From the NCBI GenBank assembly GCA_963457665.1, contig OY735206.1:51757368-51821367 (forward strand): a stretch of 64,000 bases of DNA, given 5' to 3'. Position numbers and translations under genes: made by a program. Numbering within the stretch: position 1 is the stretch's first letter; the number at the start of each line of letters is the position of its first letter. The DNA is from Thysanoteuthis rhombus. Lineage: Eukaryota > Mollusca > Cephalopoda > Oegopsida > Thysanoteuthidae. Below the pieces are notes generated by a model, which ran no database searches, was not told the origin of the DNA, and saw nothing but the letters and a program-made list of their open reading frames with translations. Positions 43,835 to 56,436 of the stretch are shown here, in pieces.

Positions 43835-46280
43835 TACAGGAAAAATTAGCGACTGTCCATCCCATATCAACACGTGGGTTTATTCTAGCATGATAGAACA
43901 AATCCAAAATGTACGTGTGCAACCCTGTCAATGGTGTTTTGAAATTGGCAGAAGAACTATTTCAAATTCCAACTTGACTTTTTTGTCTGAAGAAGGGTCA
44001 AAATAAGGAACAGAAAACCTGTGTACATATTGTCAAACACCTACAGTTGACTTTATTATCACAATTAAAGTATTTTGATTTCAACATGGTATATTCTTCC
44101 TTTATAAACATCATTTATGAAAGTGCGTCAATAACTCTAGTTTGACACATAGTTATTAGTTAAATTTTGACCTGAAATTTTCACTGTTCAAACTATGTGA
44201 TTAATATTCACCACTGAATTAAGTGCATGGACATTGAACTAAGAAGAAGATTACGTTGAAAAATAAACATTTGCTTTTTTCATCATTAGGCTATGGATTT
44301 ATTGATGCACCCACATTACATATATTGACACTACATTAACTCTAGTAATCATTATGATAGTCATACCATATATTTCATTGATCGATATACAAGGCTAACT
44401 ATGGCCACTTTGCAAATTATGTGTTAAGTGTTAAGTGAAAAATATATGCAAAAAATAAGGTATAAGCAAGACAATTTTTTTGCCTTAGTAGAAAATTTCA
44501 GTAAATTTATGCTAGCCTAATTTCTAATCATTTTTTTGAGCCATTGTGAATTTTCAATGTGTATGTATGTATATATTTATATATATATATAGATAGATAT
44601 AGATATAGATATTGATATATATACGCTGGGCAGGGATTCCTAATGTTGCTAAAATATGGATTGAGTGTACTGACTGTACTAACTGATATTTGACAATCCT
44701 TCATTTTGTAAAGGCAAATAATTCAACCATTGAAAAAAGCAAGAATAAAGTGACAAATAAATAATTGTATTGAATAATGATTGTAAATAGTAAAGTTCCA
44801 CCCACTTACTCACTTGATGCAGAAAACAGAGTACAATTTTTGAGTGTGTGGGAAATTCACTGAAAAAAAGATAGAAATTAATACATAAATCATATCGTTA
44901 TTGCTTTGAATATCACCCACTGTGACAATAGTTTTTGTCCTTTTCTGCATCCATAATCAATTTCAACAGTGGTTAAATTTTTTGTGTCCACAAAAACAAA
45001 GAATTGCCTGATATATTTTTAACAAAAAAAGAAGTACCTGAAAGGAAGTAATGAAAGTGTCTAAGTACTTTGAAAGTGTACTTCCATATGACAGATGGAA
45101 AGTAACAGTCTAGTACAACCCCGCTCTAAAGGATTGAAAAAAAAATTTCTCTAAATACTGATCCTAATTTTGGGGAATTTTTCAATTTTTGGGAAAAATT
45201 CATGTGCACAAAAGTTTCTGGTGAGACTAATTTTCTGGAAAATTTCTCCTAAAAAATTTGCAAGAATACTTACACTAAATATGTTATTTAAAAAAATCAG
45301 TTTATATACCGCTGACGACAGTTACTGCTGATAAAACTTGGCTAAGATCTTTCTTCGCACATACTGATGGATGTCTCTTTGGCACACTTTGGTGTTCAGC
45401 TCCCAGCAGGCAGATTACACAAAAATTCTCAAATATCTCTTTGCTTCTATTTCAATCAATGTGTGCACACAAACTAGATTACCCACAACCAAATTTTTAT
45501 ACATAAGGATGTACATATCGAGAGAGAAAGAGATTGAGGGAGTGAGAGATCAATGGAGATACTGTAAACCGTCTTATTGAGAGACATTTTATCATGGAAT
45601 TTCGGACATACTAGACAAATTGCAAATATTTGAAATTACCAGTCTTATCCATTAATGCAGAAAATGACCATAAGGTCGCAGACATGGCACTTTAAAAGTA
45701 TCATTTATCTGGTAATCTGATCTGATTAGACCCTATACTAAAATGGTCAACTTATGAGGTGTCAGGCATAGCTATGTATGTATGAACACTGTATTTTCAG
45801 ACAATATGGCACCAACTTTGCCTAGCATCAAAGCTTTGAAATTATTTCTCAAATATTCACTAAATTGCTTCATGAATGTATGTAAGACAATAATTCCCGA
45901 AGTGGGTTGCATGAGATAAAGTATCTTTTGATAACATTTATGACATGATAAGAAAAAGAGTCTCAGCTTCTGGCCTCTTGGAAGTCTATAACAATGCTTA
46001 CATGAGTAATTTTTCATGCTTTCACTCCATAAGAACCTAGGGTATCCAGGGAATTTTTCAGTTTGGGAAAATTTTCACTCCACCATTCCTATTTACACTC
46101 TCATGGAAGGCTGTAGTGCTAATTTGCTCTTTTTATAACCCCTGGATTTATCAAGCTTTCGTACGTTATCACTTATAAAAGCTTCATAAAAAAGCCTTGG
46201 TTGGTATCAAAGTTTTCTCCCAAATAAAGTCTTATAAAGAAGTTGGAGTCTGTTGGTGAATATGGTGTAAGAAACAGTGT
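43835..46280. other. AT-rich block, no gene recognised
   Basis: Contains a TA/GATA patch at 44570-44622 and a CTGAAGAAGGGTCAAAATAA segment near 43987 that weakly resembles Penelope-like tails. Frames up to 81 codons (45772-46017, minus) have no domain. Confidence 0.4.
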
Positions 46281-46289
46281 TGAAAGAAC

Positions 46290-47160
46290 AGCTCATCATT
46301 CATAGATGTTGTGCCATTTCATTTAAAGTTAAATGATCTTATTGGAAAGAAAAAGTGAATTTGTTGCAAGTTTACTTTGAGAATAAAACTAGATCATTTT
46401 TGCGTTTTCTGGCCAACTAAACCCAAGCTGTCAAGTATAAAGGATAGGAACCCAGAGAGAAGATGAGCAAGGAACACTTTTTCCGGACTGTATCATGACA
46501 AATCTGATAGCATGCATCGATTAGAGCTGGCAGTGGTTGGTAGGTTCGCACAACCCTATGTCTTGAATGGCTGTATGAGAGATTAGCCAGTTATTTATTT
46601 ATTTATAAAAATTTATATACAAAAATGCCTTGATCAACAGCTCCTGCTTAACAATGCACCTGCTCACTCTGATGCATAAAATTTAGTCGGTCAAGATGGG
46701 AAAATCGGGGTTATGTTCTTGCCACCTATCACCACTTGCATAATCCAGCCAATGGATCAAGGTGTTATTGATCCCTGTAAGAGGCTGTATCAACGGAGAT
46801 ATTTTGATAAAATCTTGGTTATAATAGAAGAAGAGCAAGATTTGGAAAAGGACACCTGAGGTCAACATACCCTACGAAACATAAAAAATTATGATCTGAA
46901 GTCGGCCATTTATAACTTAGCAGCATCATGAAAGGATTGTAAGATCACTATCTTAGCTGGAAAAAATTGTTTCTCAATATCAATATAGATCTGGATTTTG
47001 AGGGATTTAAAGCCGTTGATTTCCACTATACATTTGTACATGCTGATAAGCATGACGTCACCAAGGAGGATGAGTTGACATGGCTAGAAGACAGCGACAT
47101 TGATACAGGTTACCAGGTCTTGACTACAGCAAAAACAGTGAAGTGCAGGCATGATACATA
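46290..47160 (+). mobile_element. Jerky/Tigger-like DDE_1 transposase remnant
   Basis: Plus-strand blocks in family order: LELAVVGRFAQPYVLNGCMR (about 46525-46585), QLLLNNAPAHSDA (46635-46677; the family has LLLDNAPAH, so the catalytic Asp is Asn here), DGKIGVMFLPP and ITTCIIQPMDQGVIDPCKRL (46725-46790, with the conserved QPMDQGVI), and near the end DELTWLEDSDIDTGYQVLT (47070-47130), like the EEWLESDxxDPGYQ tail. These are characteristic of pogo/Tigger/Jerky DDE_1 transposases. The N-terminal CENP-B-type DNA-binding part is not visible, frames are broken in several places, and no terminal inverted repeats were found. Confidence 0.82.
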
Positions 47161-47164
47161 AATA

Positions 47165-48485
47165 TATACATAGCCAGTAAGATGAATTTGAAAATTACAG
47201 AAGCTTATATTGACATTTTTGGTGACATTTTGGGTTGACAGTTTCTAATATTTTGTTAACCATTGTCACTCACATAATTCAATGAAAATGTAATGCATCA
47301 AGATACGTACCTTCTAAGATGCTTCTCAGTTTTTTACCCCATTTTTTGTTCAGTGAATTATTTCAGTTACTTTGTGTAAAACACACAATATGTTATTCTT
47401 TTTGTTTCAGAATATAGCTTTTACAAAGCTATGAATTATTCTGACAACAAATAAAGTTTATGGTTATGTCAAAATTACCCCGACAAAACAGTGGCAGAAC
47501 GTGGATTACAAGAAAAGAAGTAACAAAAGAGGGAAAATGAACTACAGAAAAAGCCTGCAGTAGTGGAAATAGCAGTTAGTGGTTCTGCGAACATTGCCCA
47601 GGTGAAAAAGATTGGAATAGAGGTGGAAAATAGATCTTCAATGATTGAAGAATTGGCAGAGAAATAAATGTAATTTTTTCTGGAAGCCTGGGTCCAAATG
47701 AATGAAATAAGATAAGAGAAAAGTCTATGTCCTTACATGATGTGCAGAATAGAAGAAAACATTAATTGAAACTGAATAAACTGCTCCTCATGAGGTAAAG
47801 TAAGAGACAAAGATGAGAAAATCCATCATGTAGAGTCTCATGGAAAGGAACGGGAAGAATTCTTGAAATAAACCTGTGGCAAATGATAGAAAGCCAAGAG
47901 GTTACAGAAGTAGCCATATTGTTAAAAGAGGCAAAAATATGAGGTAGGTACTTCCTTGAAAATCATGATCTTGAGCTACACTTAGCTGATTTAAATAACT
48001 GTCCACAGTTTGGAGTTAGCTTCTGGTTCGCATCCTACCTGATACATAATTTGGATCTATTTTAAGATATAAAATTCAAATTCGAGCCATATAAACAATA
48101 CAAAAAGAGAGAAATGTTTTGGGGGAGATTTATTGGATGTCATTTCCAACATTTTTATAAATGTACTAGCTCTCCAATGTGGCCAGATGTAAGAGTGAAA
48201 GCATCTGGAATAGGTGATAATTATGCCTGATAGCTGTGAAGGCTATCAAAAGTTTTCATCTTGATTTGGCTAATAACTCCAAAATAGCACATGATGATCT
48301 TCACTTCTCTGCATGAAGAGAAGTTCAAATGAAAATCTTTACCAGTGAATAACATTTCCAGAAACTGTTTTAACTTAGGATATAAATATTGAATCTGGTT
48401 TTAGCCTCCAAACATTTAGACTTCATCAGTTTTCAAAAATTGTTTTTATCAATCAGTATGAGACTTTTTAATTTTGGCAGTTGTG
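47165..48485. other. Unassigned block with one protein-like short frame
   Basis: At about 47522-47668 the plus strand encodes ENELQKKPAVVEIAVSGSAN and IAQVKKIGIEVENRSSMIEE before a stop, with charged, evenly distributed residues unlike the surrounding artefact frames. A splice-acceptor-like TTTTTGTTTCAG lies at 47399-47410, but no exon boundary can be supported. The rest is AT-rich with nothing recognised. Confidence 0.3.
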
Positions 48486-48491
48486 TTCTTA

Positions 48492-48960
48492 AATCAAGCG
48501 AAGAATCACCCTAGGATGGCAAGTCTTTGGTAGAGCAAACTCAACCTTCAAAAACAAGACAATTCCAATAATCCTTAAAAGAAGAGTATACAACCGCTGC
48601 ATGCTTCCGATTGTCACTTATGGAGCTGAAACATCAAACCTAACCAAGAGACAGACCCACAAACTGGGAACCACAAGACAGCACAATATATCAGGAAGAA
48701 AATAGGGGTACAAGACCTCATAGAATCTATTGGAAAACTTAATGGGCAGGTCATGTTGCTAGAATGGTTGACAACCAATGGACATCACTGCTCACAACAT
48801 GGATCCAAAAAAATCACATGTGAAACCGAAGCTGGTAGAATACAAGATGGAGAGATGAACTTGACAAATTCAGAAAATACTGGTTCCACAACACCCATGA
48901 TAGGGGGATGTGGCAAATCTTGGCAAAAGTCTATGTCCAACGACAGATGATAAAAGACTC

Positions 48961-49002
<42 letters not shown>
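48492..49002 (+). mobile_element. RTE-like LINE 3' half with long ATG tail
   Basis: From AAATCAAGCGAAGAATCACC (EIKRRITLGWQ) through TCCTTAAAAGAAGAGTATAC, CACTTATGGAGCTGAAACAT and AGATGGAGAGATGAACTTGA to GTCTATGTCCAACGACAGAT, then ~14 ATG units (48961-49002). A ~50-bp block (QREHERIMLNLTWRD) is missing between AAACTGGGA and ACCACAAGAC. The frame is broken at several points. Confidence 0.85.
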
Positions 49003-49004
<2 letters not shown>

Positions 49005-51040
49005 ATGAATCCATGTATGAAATGCAAAAAGTTAATCATTTCAAATCTTTTATCAAAATATGTTTTTAAAAAATCCTTCCATACAAACAAGTAATCGATT
49101 GTGACTCATGGATATCTTTGGAAGCTCAATAGAGAAATAATTCAATTAAAAAAAATTTTTGTTGAACTCCAGCTCAAAATTTGGGGTAGACTTCATTATC
49201 TTATAATAACTAGAATAAGAACAATCCTCACAAAAATAAATTTCAAAATAAGAAGTCAAACAGTTTGTTACTTTTCATAGTATTATGAGTTATTAGCCTG
49301 TGTTTATTTTAGCCAATCAACATCTTACAGAGCAATGCACCATAATTTCTTCAAATCAACTTCAGGAATAAAGCAACAATAACTCAAGTCATTATTACAT
49401 TACATTGCACTAAAAAAATGTTATATAAAAAGCCATCATTTTTGACAGCTCAAGTACCATTTCAACCCATCATTTTTTATTCAAGTCGTCCACTCTTACA
49501 AATTATAGGCAATATTTTACCTAAGTACAAAGTGTAAAGTCCTTAGGTTAGAAATTTATCCTTGGTTTGACCTATTGTTTTGAACGGGCATGCCATTTTC
49601 TAGAAATAATAAGATAGTTGTCATTTTTGACATCAGGGGAGTACTAGTAATTATAATAATCCATACATAATAATTAGCAATGTGCACAAGTCTTCTGTTA
49701 TGCCAAGGGATACAATTGATACACTAAAATAGAATTTCATTCATGCAGCTGACACGGTAAAATAGACTTTCATTCATGTTCTAATGATGTAATAGATATG
49801 CTGAATTCAAAGAATAATATAAAAATACGATATAAGATGATGAAAACAAAGACAAAAAATATTTCAAAAATCTGTTTGTGGTCAACAGAATGCTTTAAGT
49901 TCACTGCAATGAAAATATCTATTATCAACTTATATAAAATGAAATGTGTATATCCATATATGCCATCATTTTTTACATCATTGATAAACGAGTAATAATG
50001 ATAATTGTATATCATTTTGTCGAAACTTATTTTTAAAAAAAGAATGTCATTCAAAGCCCACCTGATCAAATAGAATAACTATACTAAGATTCGAAAACAA
50101 ATTATTACTAAAAATTGTACATTTACTTCAATCAAACTTATCAGATTTGATCAGCTATCATAGATTTTTATCAGCCAAAATGGAAAAAAGAATCAGCTAT
50201 ATCAAGTCAAACAATGGTCAAGTTGGCAATCCTACCTTATAGCAGTCCATTCATAAGTACAAGTTGTCCATATGTCAGACATTCTTACCTTGAAGACTTC
50301 TTGTATAAAAATGTCTATATTTGGGATCATCCATTGAGATGTAAATTCATAACTAGTTTAACAGATTGATTGACTCTTTTAATTTCATCCAATAATGTAC
50401 AAGGGTACATGATTGTTTTGTACTTATTTTGTGGTTATAGATGTGTGTTCAAAATATTCATGCGTGATTGGATATAAATTTCAAATTTCAGTCAATATAA
50501 TAAATATATTTTGGGAGTGTATTATAGTGTATCATACATATTAGTCATTAGTGTTTCATGTTGGGGCTTTTTAATTGTTAACTAGAATGTTCTACTAATT
50601 CTACAAATGCTTACTCATCCAATAATATAAATTTCAATCGCATCAAAAATGATGTTGAATTTTTTCTACTGCTCAATGTTTTGGGAGAGAGGTTATGTTT
50701 GTCCTTGTTGTTCTCAAAGACCAATTACAGGCAAATGTTCACAACTGGAAAATAATCAATGCGTGAATTTATTCAAGTCGGAAAAGCAACTTATCTGACG
50801 AGTTCTTTTGTGTATTTAACTTTCAAGATCATTTGCAGTTCGATATGGTATTGAAGATGACACCGATCAGAAAGTCTTTTTAAAATCATCAAATTGTTGT
50901 TTTATCAATTACTGAAAAATAAAGACTGTTTCTAGTAAACAAATGATGATGCAAATTGAACAATGTTTGTCTTCATTTTGAACAATATTGGATTTGTTCA
51001 CCAGAGATTGACTCATTGTTTCAAAAGCAATTCGGTTCTA
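49005..51040. other. AT-rich block, no gene recognised
   Basis: A 36-bp unit with AAAATAGAATTTCATTCATG / AAAATAGACTTTCATTCATG is duplicated at 49725-49780. Frames up to 99 codons (49770-50069, minus) are Phe/Ile/Tyr-rich without a domain. Confidence 0.4.
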
Positions 51041-51149
51041 ACAGAGCCAGGGAGCCAATGCACATCCCATCTCTCAACCGAGCTAAGGCCCAACAACGGC
51101 AAGAGCCAAGCTGTAGGTTTTTTCTGTCAGAGCTAACTTTTCTTGGGTG

Positions 51150-51405
51150 GACTACGTTGCAGAGCCCAATAGTCATCCTATTTACCCATAGCTGGGGGAG
51201 AAGTGGATTTATGCCTCTCCCAACAACATTAGTAGCCTCAGCCAAATTTCGAACTCAGTCCACCGATTCAGTTTCTTTCTTTTTTCTATCTTACAGGGCT
51301 CAACAGTCGTCCTATTTACCCATAGCCCGGAGAGAAGTGGATTTATGCCTCTCCCAAAGACATTAGTAGCCTCAGCCAAAATTTGAACGCAGTCCACCGA
51401 TTCAG
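51150..51405. repeat. Tandem pair of a dispersed SINE-like block
   Basis: Two ~125-bp copies: GAGCCCAATAGTCATCCTAT to CACCGATTCAGTTTCTTTC (51161-51281) and GGCTCAACAGTCGTCCTATT to the same CACCGATTCAGTTTC ending (51297-51413). Both contain TTTACCCATAGC, AGAAGTGGATTTATGCCTCT and CATTAGTAGCCTCAGCCAAA. On the minus strand GAGTTCGAAATTT is box-B-like. The pair keeps open frames on both strands (136 codons plus), which I regard as incidental. Confidence 0.65.
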
Positions 51406-51454
51406 TTTCTTTTTTTCCTATCTTGAGGGTTCTTGAAGCCAAGTTCTTTATTCA

Positions 51455-51725
51455 AAGTTAAATTTAAAAAAAACACAGGTCTGGTTAGTCACTCAATAGA
51501 AACCATCATGTAACTAATGTCTTTTGGCAGCATGCTGTGTTGGGGTGATCACTTGAAAAATTGAAGCTAGAGGTGATCAATGAATGAGTTACTTCTCTCG
51601 TATTTTGTTGGGTGGTGATCACTTCAAATGTCTGAATTTTCAAAAAACCAGCATCAATGCTGCTGGCCACAAACTTAGGAATCAATTTAGCATGAACTCA
51701 CATTGTAAATTGAACTCCTCATAAA
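51455..51725 (-). repeat. Dispersed repeat R1, minus orientation
   Basis: Landmarks appear in reverse complement: CACAGGTCTGGTTAGTCACT, GGGGTGATCACTTGAAAAAT, GGTGATCAATGAATGAGTTA, TTGTTGGGTGGTGATCACTT, CAAACTTAGGAATCAATTTA. It is the only minus-strand copy and shows that CAGGTCTGGTTAGTCACTCA lies at or near the family's end. Confidence 0.7.
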
Positions 51726-51729
51726 ACAT

Positions 51730-53685
51730 TCTTTCATTCTACTAATTACATGAAGATTGATATAGCGAATTATAGTGGCACAGGAACTACACTTGAACCC
51801 CATGCTGCTTCTCACTTGGGTTCAATTATTTTCTATTTTCTGCACTTACAAACTGAATAATTTAGGCAGTGAAATTTTTTCTTTTTTTTGTTTTTGAAAT
51901 GATGATTAAACTCTTGATTTTGCTATTGTATTTATATGAAATTCATTTCAATAAATGTTACTGGCTGACAAGGGCTACTTTTTCTTTCTTTCATCTTTCT
52001 AGTATAGAAAATAAGAGTCTCTGTTTGTCACTCTCCCCACTCCTTAAATATTAGATCAGTTCAACCAAATTTGACAAGCATACTAGCATTGGCATGGACC
52101 TAGGGGAATATTTATATGAAAATTTTTGTGGGAAATCTCTTTAAAAGATTTTTGAGAAGGGGGCTCCTATTCACAAAATCTCTAACATTAAACTGAACAC
52201 ATCTGCTCAATATGCATATATATTCCATTATTCAATATATAATACCTACTATATGAAACTGCTCTCATTGTGCCCCCCCCCCAAAAAAAAACACTTATAA
52301 AGCGGTTTCAGCTAGTTATCTATTTAATAGTTTCTCATAAAGGTTACATGGATAAAATAGCATATTATGAAGTAATTCTTCTTTATCTCAATGCCACTCT
52401 CCATTTCAACAATCTCATCATCTTTCACACTTTTTGTGTATGAAGTTCTGTTACTTATCATACCAATTATCATTTTTATGATATATTTATTTCATTCATT
52501 CATTTCGTGCATTTTTCTGCATAAATACACATACCATATTGTGCGTATGTATTCAAGCATATGCATATTTGTGTGAGTTGCATATTCGTGTGAGGTACTT
52601 ACTTGCCTTTATTGGTAATGTCTGTGAATGTGAGGTAGCTCTTGTGTGCACAGGTGAACGTGTGCACGTATGATGTGAGTAAACTCAGTTGTACCCCATG
52701 GCAATGGCACAAGGCTGAAGACTGACTTAGAAATCTCATCTGTCATTGTTTATACATGAAATAACTAGGCTCGCAGACGAAACCAATTTTGGCTTGTGAT
52801 TGGCCAAATATTTGTAGATATATCCCATGTTCAATTTTTCAATATTTTTCTGTTACACCTCTAGAGGAGAACTCCTTGAGTCTATTTCATGCAATTTTTA
52901 TTCAAGTGTGTTTGAGATTTACCAAAAAATATGGAATATTTATGCCTAACTAAGAAATAAACAAGGAATTGATCTCCCAAATAGATGATTTTGGATGGGG
53001 TATAAGATAAATTGATATTTTAGAGTAAATGTATCTTTGTAATAAAGTTAAAGTCTTGTAAGCCAAAAAAAGCATAAAATGCTACAACCAAATGGCTTAC
53101 TAGTTTTTAAATACCAAGTGAAGTCATTTCACAAGACATCTTTATGTTCAACAACAAAACCATGATACTAAGCACAGATGCTGTGATCAGGTCAGGTCTT
53201 AAATTTATGTTCCGTAGATTCTTTATGCCAACTTGAATACTGTACATGCTGATGCATAAGATGGAGATTTGTTTCAAAATAAAATGGTTGTGGTTTTGAT
53301 AAGACATCATTATTTTTGGTGACGGACAGTGTGTACCAAGCTATTAGATAAATTGACACCACTGATAAAAATAATTTGCGTCAATTCGGTATTCCCTTGT
53401 GATAGTGGAATCAATTTTTTGCATTCCAGGGTGTAGCTTCTTGGCAAAGCAATGAATGAGTACCAAATATGTTAGGTTTTAGTCTAGATTCTTCATTAGT
53501 GAAGTTTATTTCTAATTTGGACAAAGAACTACTAAACTCATAGCCAGATTTCTATAAAAACTCTGATACATATTAGCACTTAATATTAAGCAATTTACTG
53601 GATACAGGTCAATGATTTTTCATTTCATGCTTGTTACCAAAATCAAAGAGGCTTTTGTCTTATCCAGGACCTAAAAATAGAATGA
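51730..53685. other. AT-rich block, no gene recognised
   Basis: Frames of 60-67 codons only, without domain content. A C-run/A-run lies at 52276-52291. Nothing else was recognised. Confidence 0.45.
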
Positions 53686-53689
53686 GTCA

Positions 53690-53800
53690 CTAAATAGTTT
53701 TTGTAGAAAGGTGTAACAGAAACCGGCATGAAAAATAGAATCAGGTTCAAATTTCAGTTGAGATTGTTTACATTCAATTCATACTAATGCTCTTCTTTGT
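53690..53800 (+). mobile_element. SINE fragment
   Basis: AATCAGGTTCAAATTTCAGT carries a near-consensus box B (GGTTCAAAT), and the following TGAGATTGTTTACATTCAAT resembles the body after the box B at 30165-30220. The box A half is unclear. Confidence 0.4.
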
Positions 53801-53804
53801 AGCA

Positions 53805-54485
53805 TTTTTTTTTTTCATTCATTTTAAATTCTAGAGATACCTTCATTCTTTAAATATACTTTGTAGCAGAATCTTATGTCTTAGCTTCTGACCCCAGATT
53901 TAGAAGATTCGCAGATCCTGCAACAGTTTTTGTTTAACAAAAAGTATTCAAATTGGGGTTGGGTTTAGGTTTGATGAATTTGATAGTAAATCTTTAGGGT
54001 GTGTGTAAAGAGGTGTAAAGAGGTGTATTTTTTGTTGTTTCAGCTTCCTTTACTCTCTGTAGGGGGTATGGCATAATACCAATTTTCTGTTGACGGGTGA
54101 GTGCTTTGGCAGAAAAGAAAGCATTAGCAGGTTATAAAGTAGCAAAAGGTTTAAAAGTTAAATAGGAAAGAGAAGATAGGATTTAAAGTACTAGCAGTAA
54201 GGATTGACTTTATTCTATCTGTTCTTTGATAAGTAGTCTACGCTTGAAATTCACATGAGAGAATTTGGAGTTCAGATGTCAGGTTAAAAGTTCTATACTC
54301 CAATATGGAGCATGAGTGTTAAGTTTGTTGATGAGTGATCATTGCTTGAACTTATTTAGTAAATCGCTCTTCAAGTTCAAGTGAGTACATGGTTGCTTGG
54401 TTGATGTTGTAGATTGTGTGAATAATTGAATTGATGGCTGCTTTGAAGAGTTTATATTTGCATGAACACAGTGTGGGTGTGTGCA
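53805..54485. other. AT-rich block, no gene recognised
   Basis: GTGTAAAGAG is repeated near 54003-54025. Nothing else was recognised. Confidence 0.4.
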
Positions 54486-54489
54486 TGAA

Positions 54490-54985
54490 CACAGGTGGGT
54501 GGGTTTGAAAATGCGTGTGTATACTGCATGGACTCTGGGTGATCATCAATTACAGGTCCATATGAAATAATAAACATTTTTGCAGACCGCAAAACTCAAG
54601 TGGTGTTTATCTCTTGAGAACAATCTGCATTGTTTGAAACATATATCAATGAAGACGGGTACTTCAGAAAATCAGAATAAAAATTTTTTTGGACAAAACA
54701 ATTGTCCTCGAGTGGTATTTGTCACTGGAAACAAATTTTTTTTTCTATTCTCATGGCTTAATCAAGGCACGCAACATATGTTATCTACATTCTAATCAAG
54801 AGGCCTTTCCCGTAATAGGCTGTTCATAGCTTGTGGTCAACAGAGTATGCCAAGAGGCGAGTCAGTAGTTGTCACTTTTACCCGGAGAGGAAAGGTCGTC
54901 CACTTTCTCTCGCACCCCAGCCAACTTTCCCATCCTCCATCCATTTTTCTTGCCTTGTACCTTACATTTACCACGCTGCATTTTT
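54490..54985 (+). repeat. Long inverted-repeat arm, left
   Basis: Pairs in inverted orientation with 56437-56815. Matching blocks in order: TTTTTGCAGACCGCAAAACT, ATATATCAATGAAGACGGGT, AACATATGTTATCTACAT, CATCCTCCATCCATTTTTCT, TTGCCTTGTACCTTACATT. This arm has ~115 bp (about 54810-54925) that the other lacks. Each arm contains two subterminal repeats of the form AGTGGTGTTTRTCNCTGG. Confidence 0.75.
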
Positions 54986-56436
54986 AGACATCATTCATTA
55001 CCTACGGGACCCCAAGGTTGAGAAAGGAAGAAGCAAATAAGACACTAAATTGTAACTACAGCGTTTTCTTCTTCTTTGTCTCTTCTACTCTTCACCTTTA
55101 CTGCAGACACACAAATCACGGATTCTACTTTATTACTGCTGCATCATTTCTCTCGGGTGTGTAAATTGGAATAGTGACCAGGATTTAATTCAGACAGATG
55201 AAAAGGTATTAACAGAGGGAAAAAATATGGAAATATTCATTTTTTTCCCCTGTTAATACCTTTGTGTCTGATGTTTACACAGTGAATTAGGTGTGCAAAT
55301 TGGTGTCACGACCAGGCTCTAATCTAGGCAGATGCAAAGGTATTAACAGAGGGAAAATAATATGGAAATGTTTAATCTTCCTCTGTTAATACCTTTGCTA
55401 CTGTTTGAATTAGAACCTTATTGCATCTGAAATATACACAGCAAATTACTATGGTAACCTCGAGTTGCAACTAAATTTATAGTTTAGAGACAGTAATAAA
55501 TTTGCAGTCAATATGAAAAGAGTTTAAAACGATTAACAGCCAAATTAGTTCAACTTATTATTGCTATTTCATTTTTCTTATGAAGAACCATTTTTATTGG
55601 TTTGGGATAAAACAGGAGTTATCTCTCTCAAAATATTTTCTTCTGCCAATTTATACTTTACTCAGAAATGAATGATCCTATTGGACGAGACAATTCACTA
55701 AACTTTTGCCTTTACAGACTTGAAAATTAACTAAATTAAAATTTTATCACAGAAAAAATTGTCTGGGAGCTTTGAGTCATCAAAACCTTCTAGAAATAAA
55801 GAGGTGCAAACCACCATCCCACCCAGCTGATGAGTCGGTGATAAAGACTTTCTTGTTGAATAGAAAGTAAAAATCCCCTGATCAGTCATTCAATAAGAAG
55901 CCAATCTCTTTGGAACCAGACACAAATTTCATTGTGGGATTTGCATTTCATTTCACATCAAAATGAATTTATTTTTATAGAATGAACATCACATGAAATA
56001 CTGTAGCAGGCTCATTAAATCCCACACAAATGTTCAATAAATCATGATGCCTTAAAATCAACAAGTTACACACTCTGAACCAGTCAGGGAAGTTAAAACT
56101 GGTTTAATAAAGTTCAGCTTTTGTTTTCTTCTAACGGAAAAATATAATATTAGTTTTTAAAATATCAATCATTTTTATAGGGGAAAATTTGTCCATATCA
56201 TCAAAAATGATACAAAATTATTTCTATGATTTTTTTTTTTCTCTTAAATGCCATTAGTTTTAATTTAATCACAAAAGGACATATGGTAGATGAATGAAGT
56301 ACCACAGGATTGCGGAATCTCCTTATGAGAAAGCTTAGGTTCATATTTTTTCTGATTCTTCTTTTGGAATGGTACACAAGATTCAATAACATTTCTCCAT
56401 TGTAAAATAACAATCTGTCCATAAGTGCACCACCTT
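54986..56436. other. Interior between the long inverted arms
   Basis: A 1.45-kb interior holding the two tandem hairpins at 55191-55398. No open frame above 60 codons lies wholly inside and no transposase block is recognised, so the structure is either non-autonomous or just two opposite copies of one repeat. Confidence 0.45.
55191..55398. repeat. Two tandem near-perfect hairpins
   Basis: Hairpin 1 (55191-55270): AAAGGTATTAACAG pairs with CTGTTAATACCTTT, with outer CAGACA/TGTCTG pairing. Hairpin 2 (55334-55398): GCAAAGGTATTAACAGAGGG pairs with CCTCTGTTAATACCTTTGC, 21 pairs with one bulge and a ~22-nt loop. They lie in a duplicated unit with a ~135-bp period that also shares TGTGTAAATTGG / TGTGCAAATTGG. 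The size is like a miRNA precursor but transcription is unknown; paired MITE-like palindromes are the alternative. Confidence 0.8.

Noticed and set aside
50956-51442. 136-codon plus frame and minus-strand frames as a gene
   Set aside because: They span a tandemly duplicated SINE-like repeat and are open on both strands by chance.
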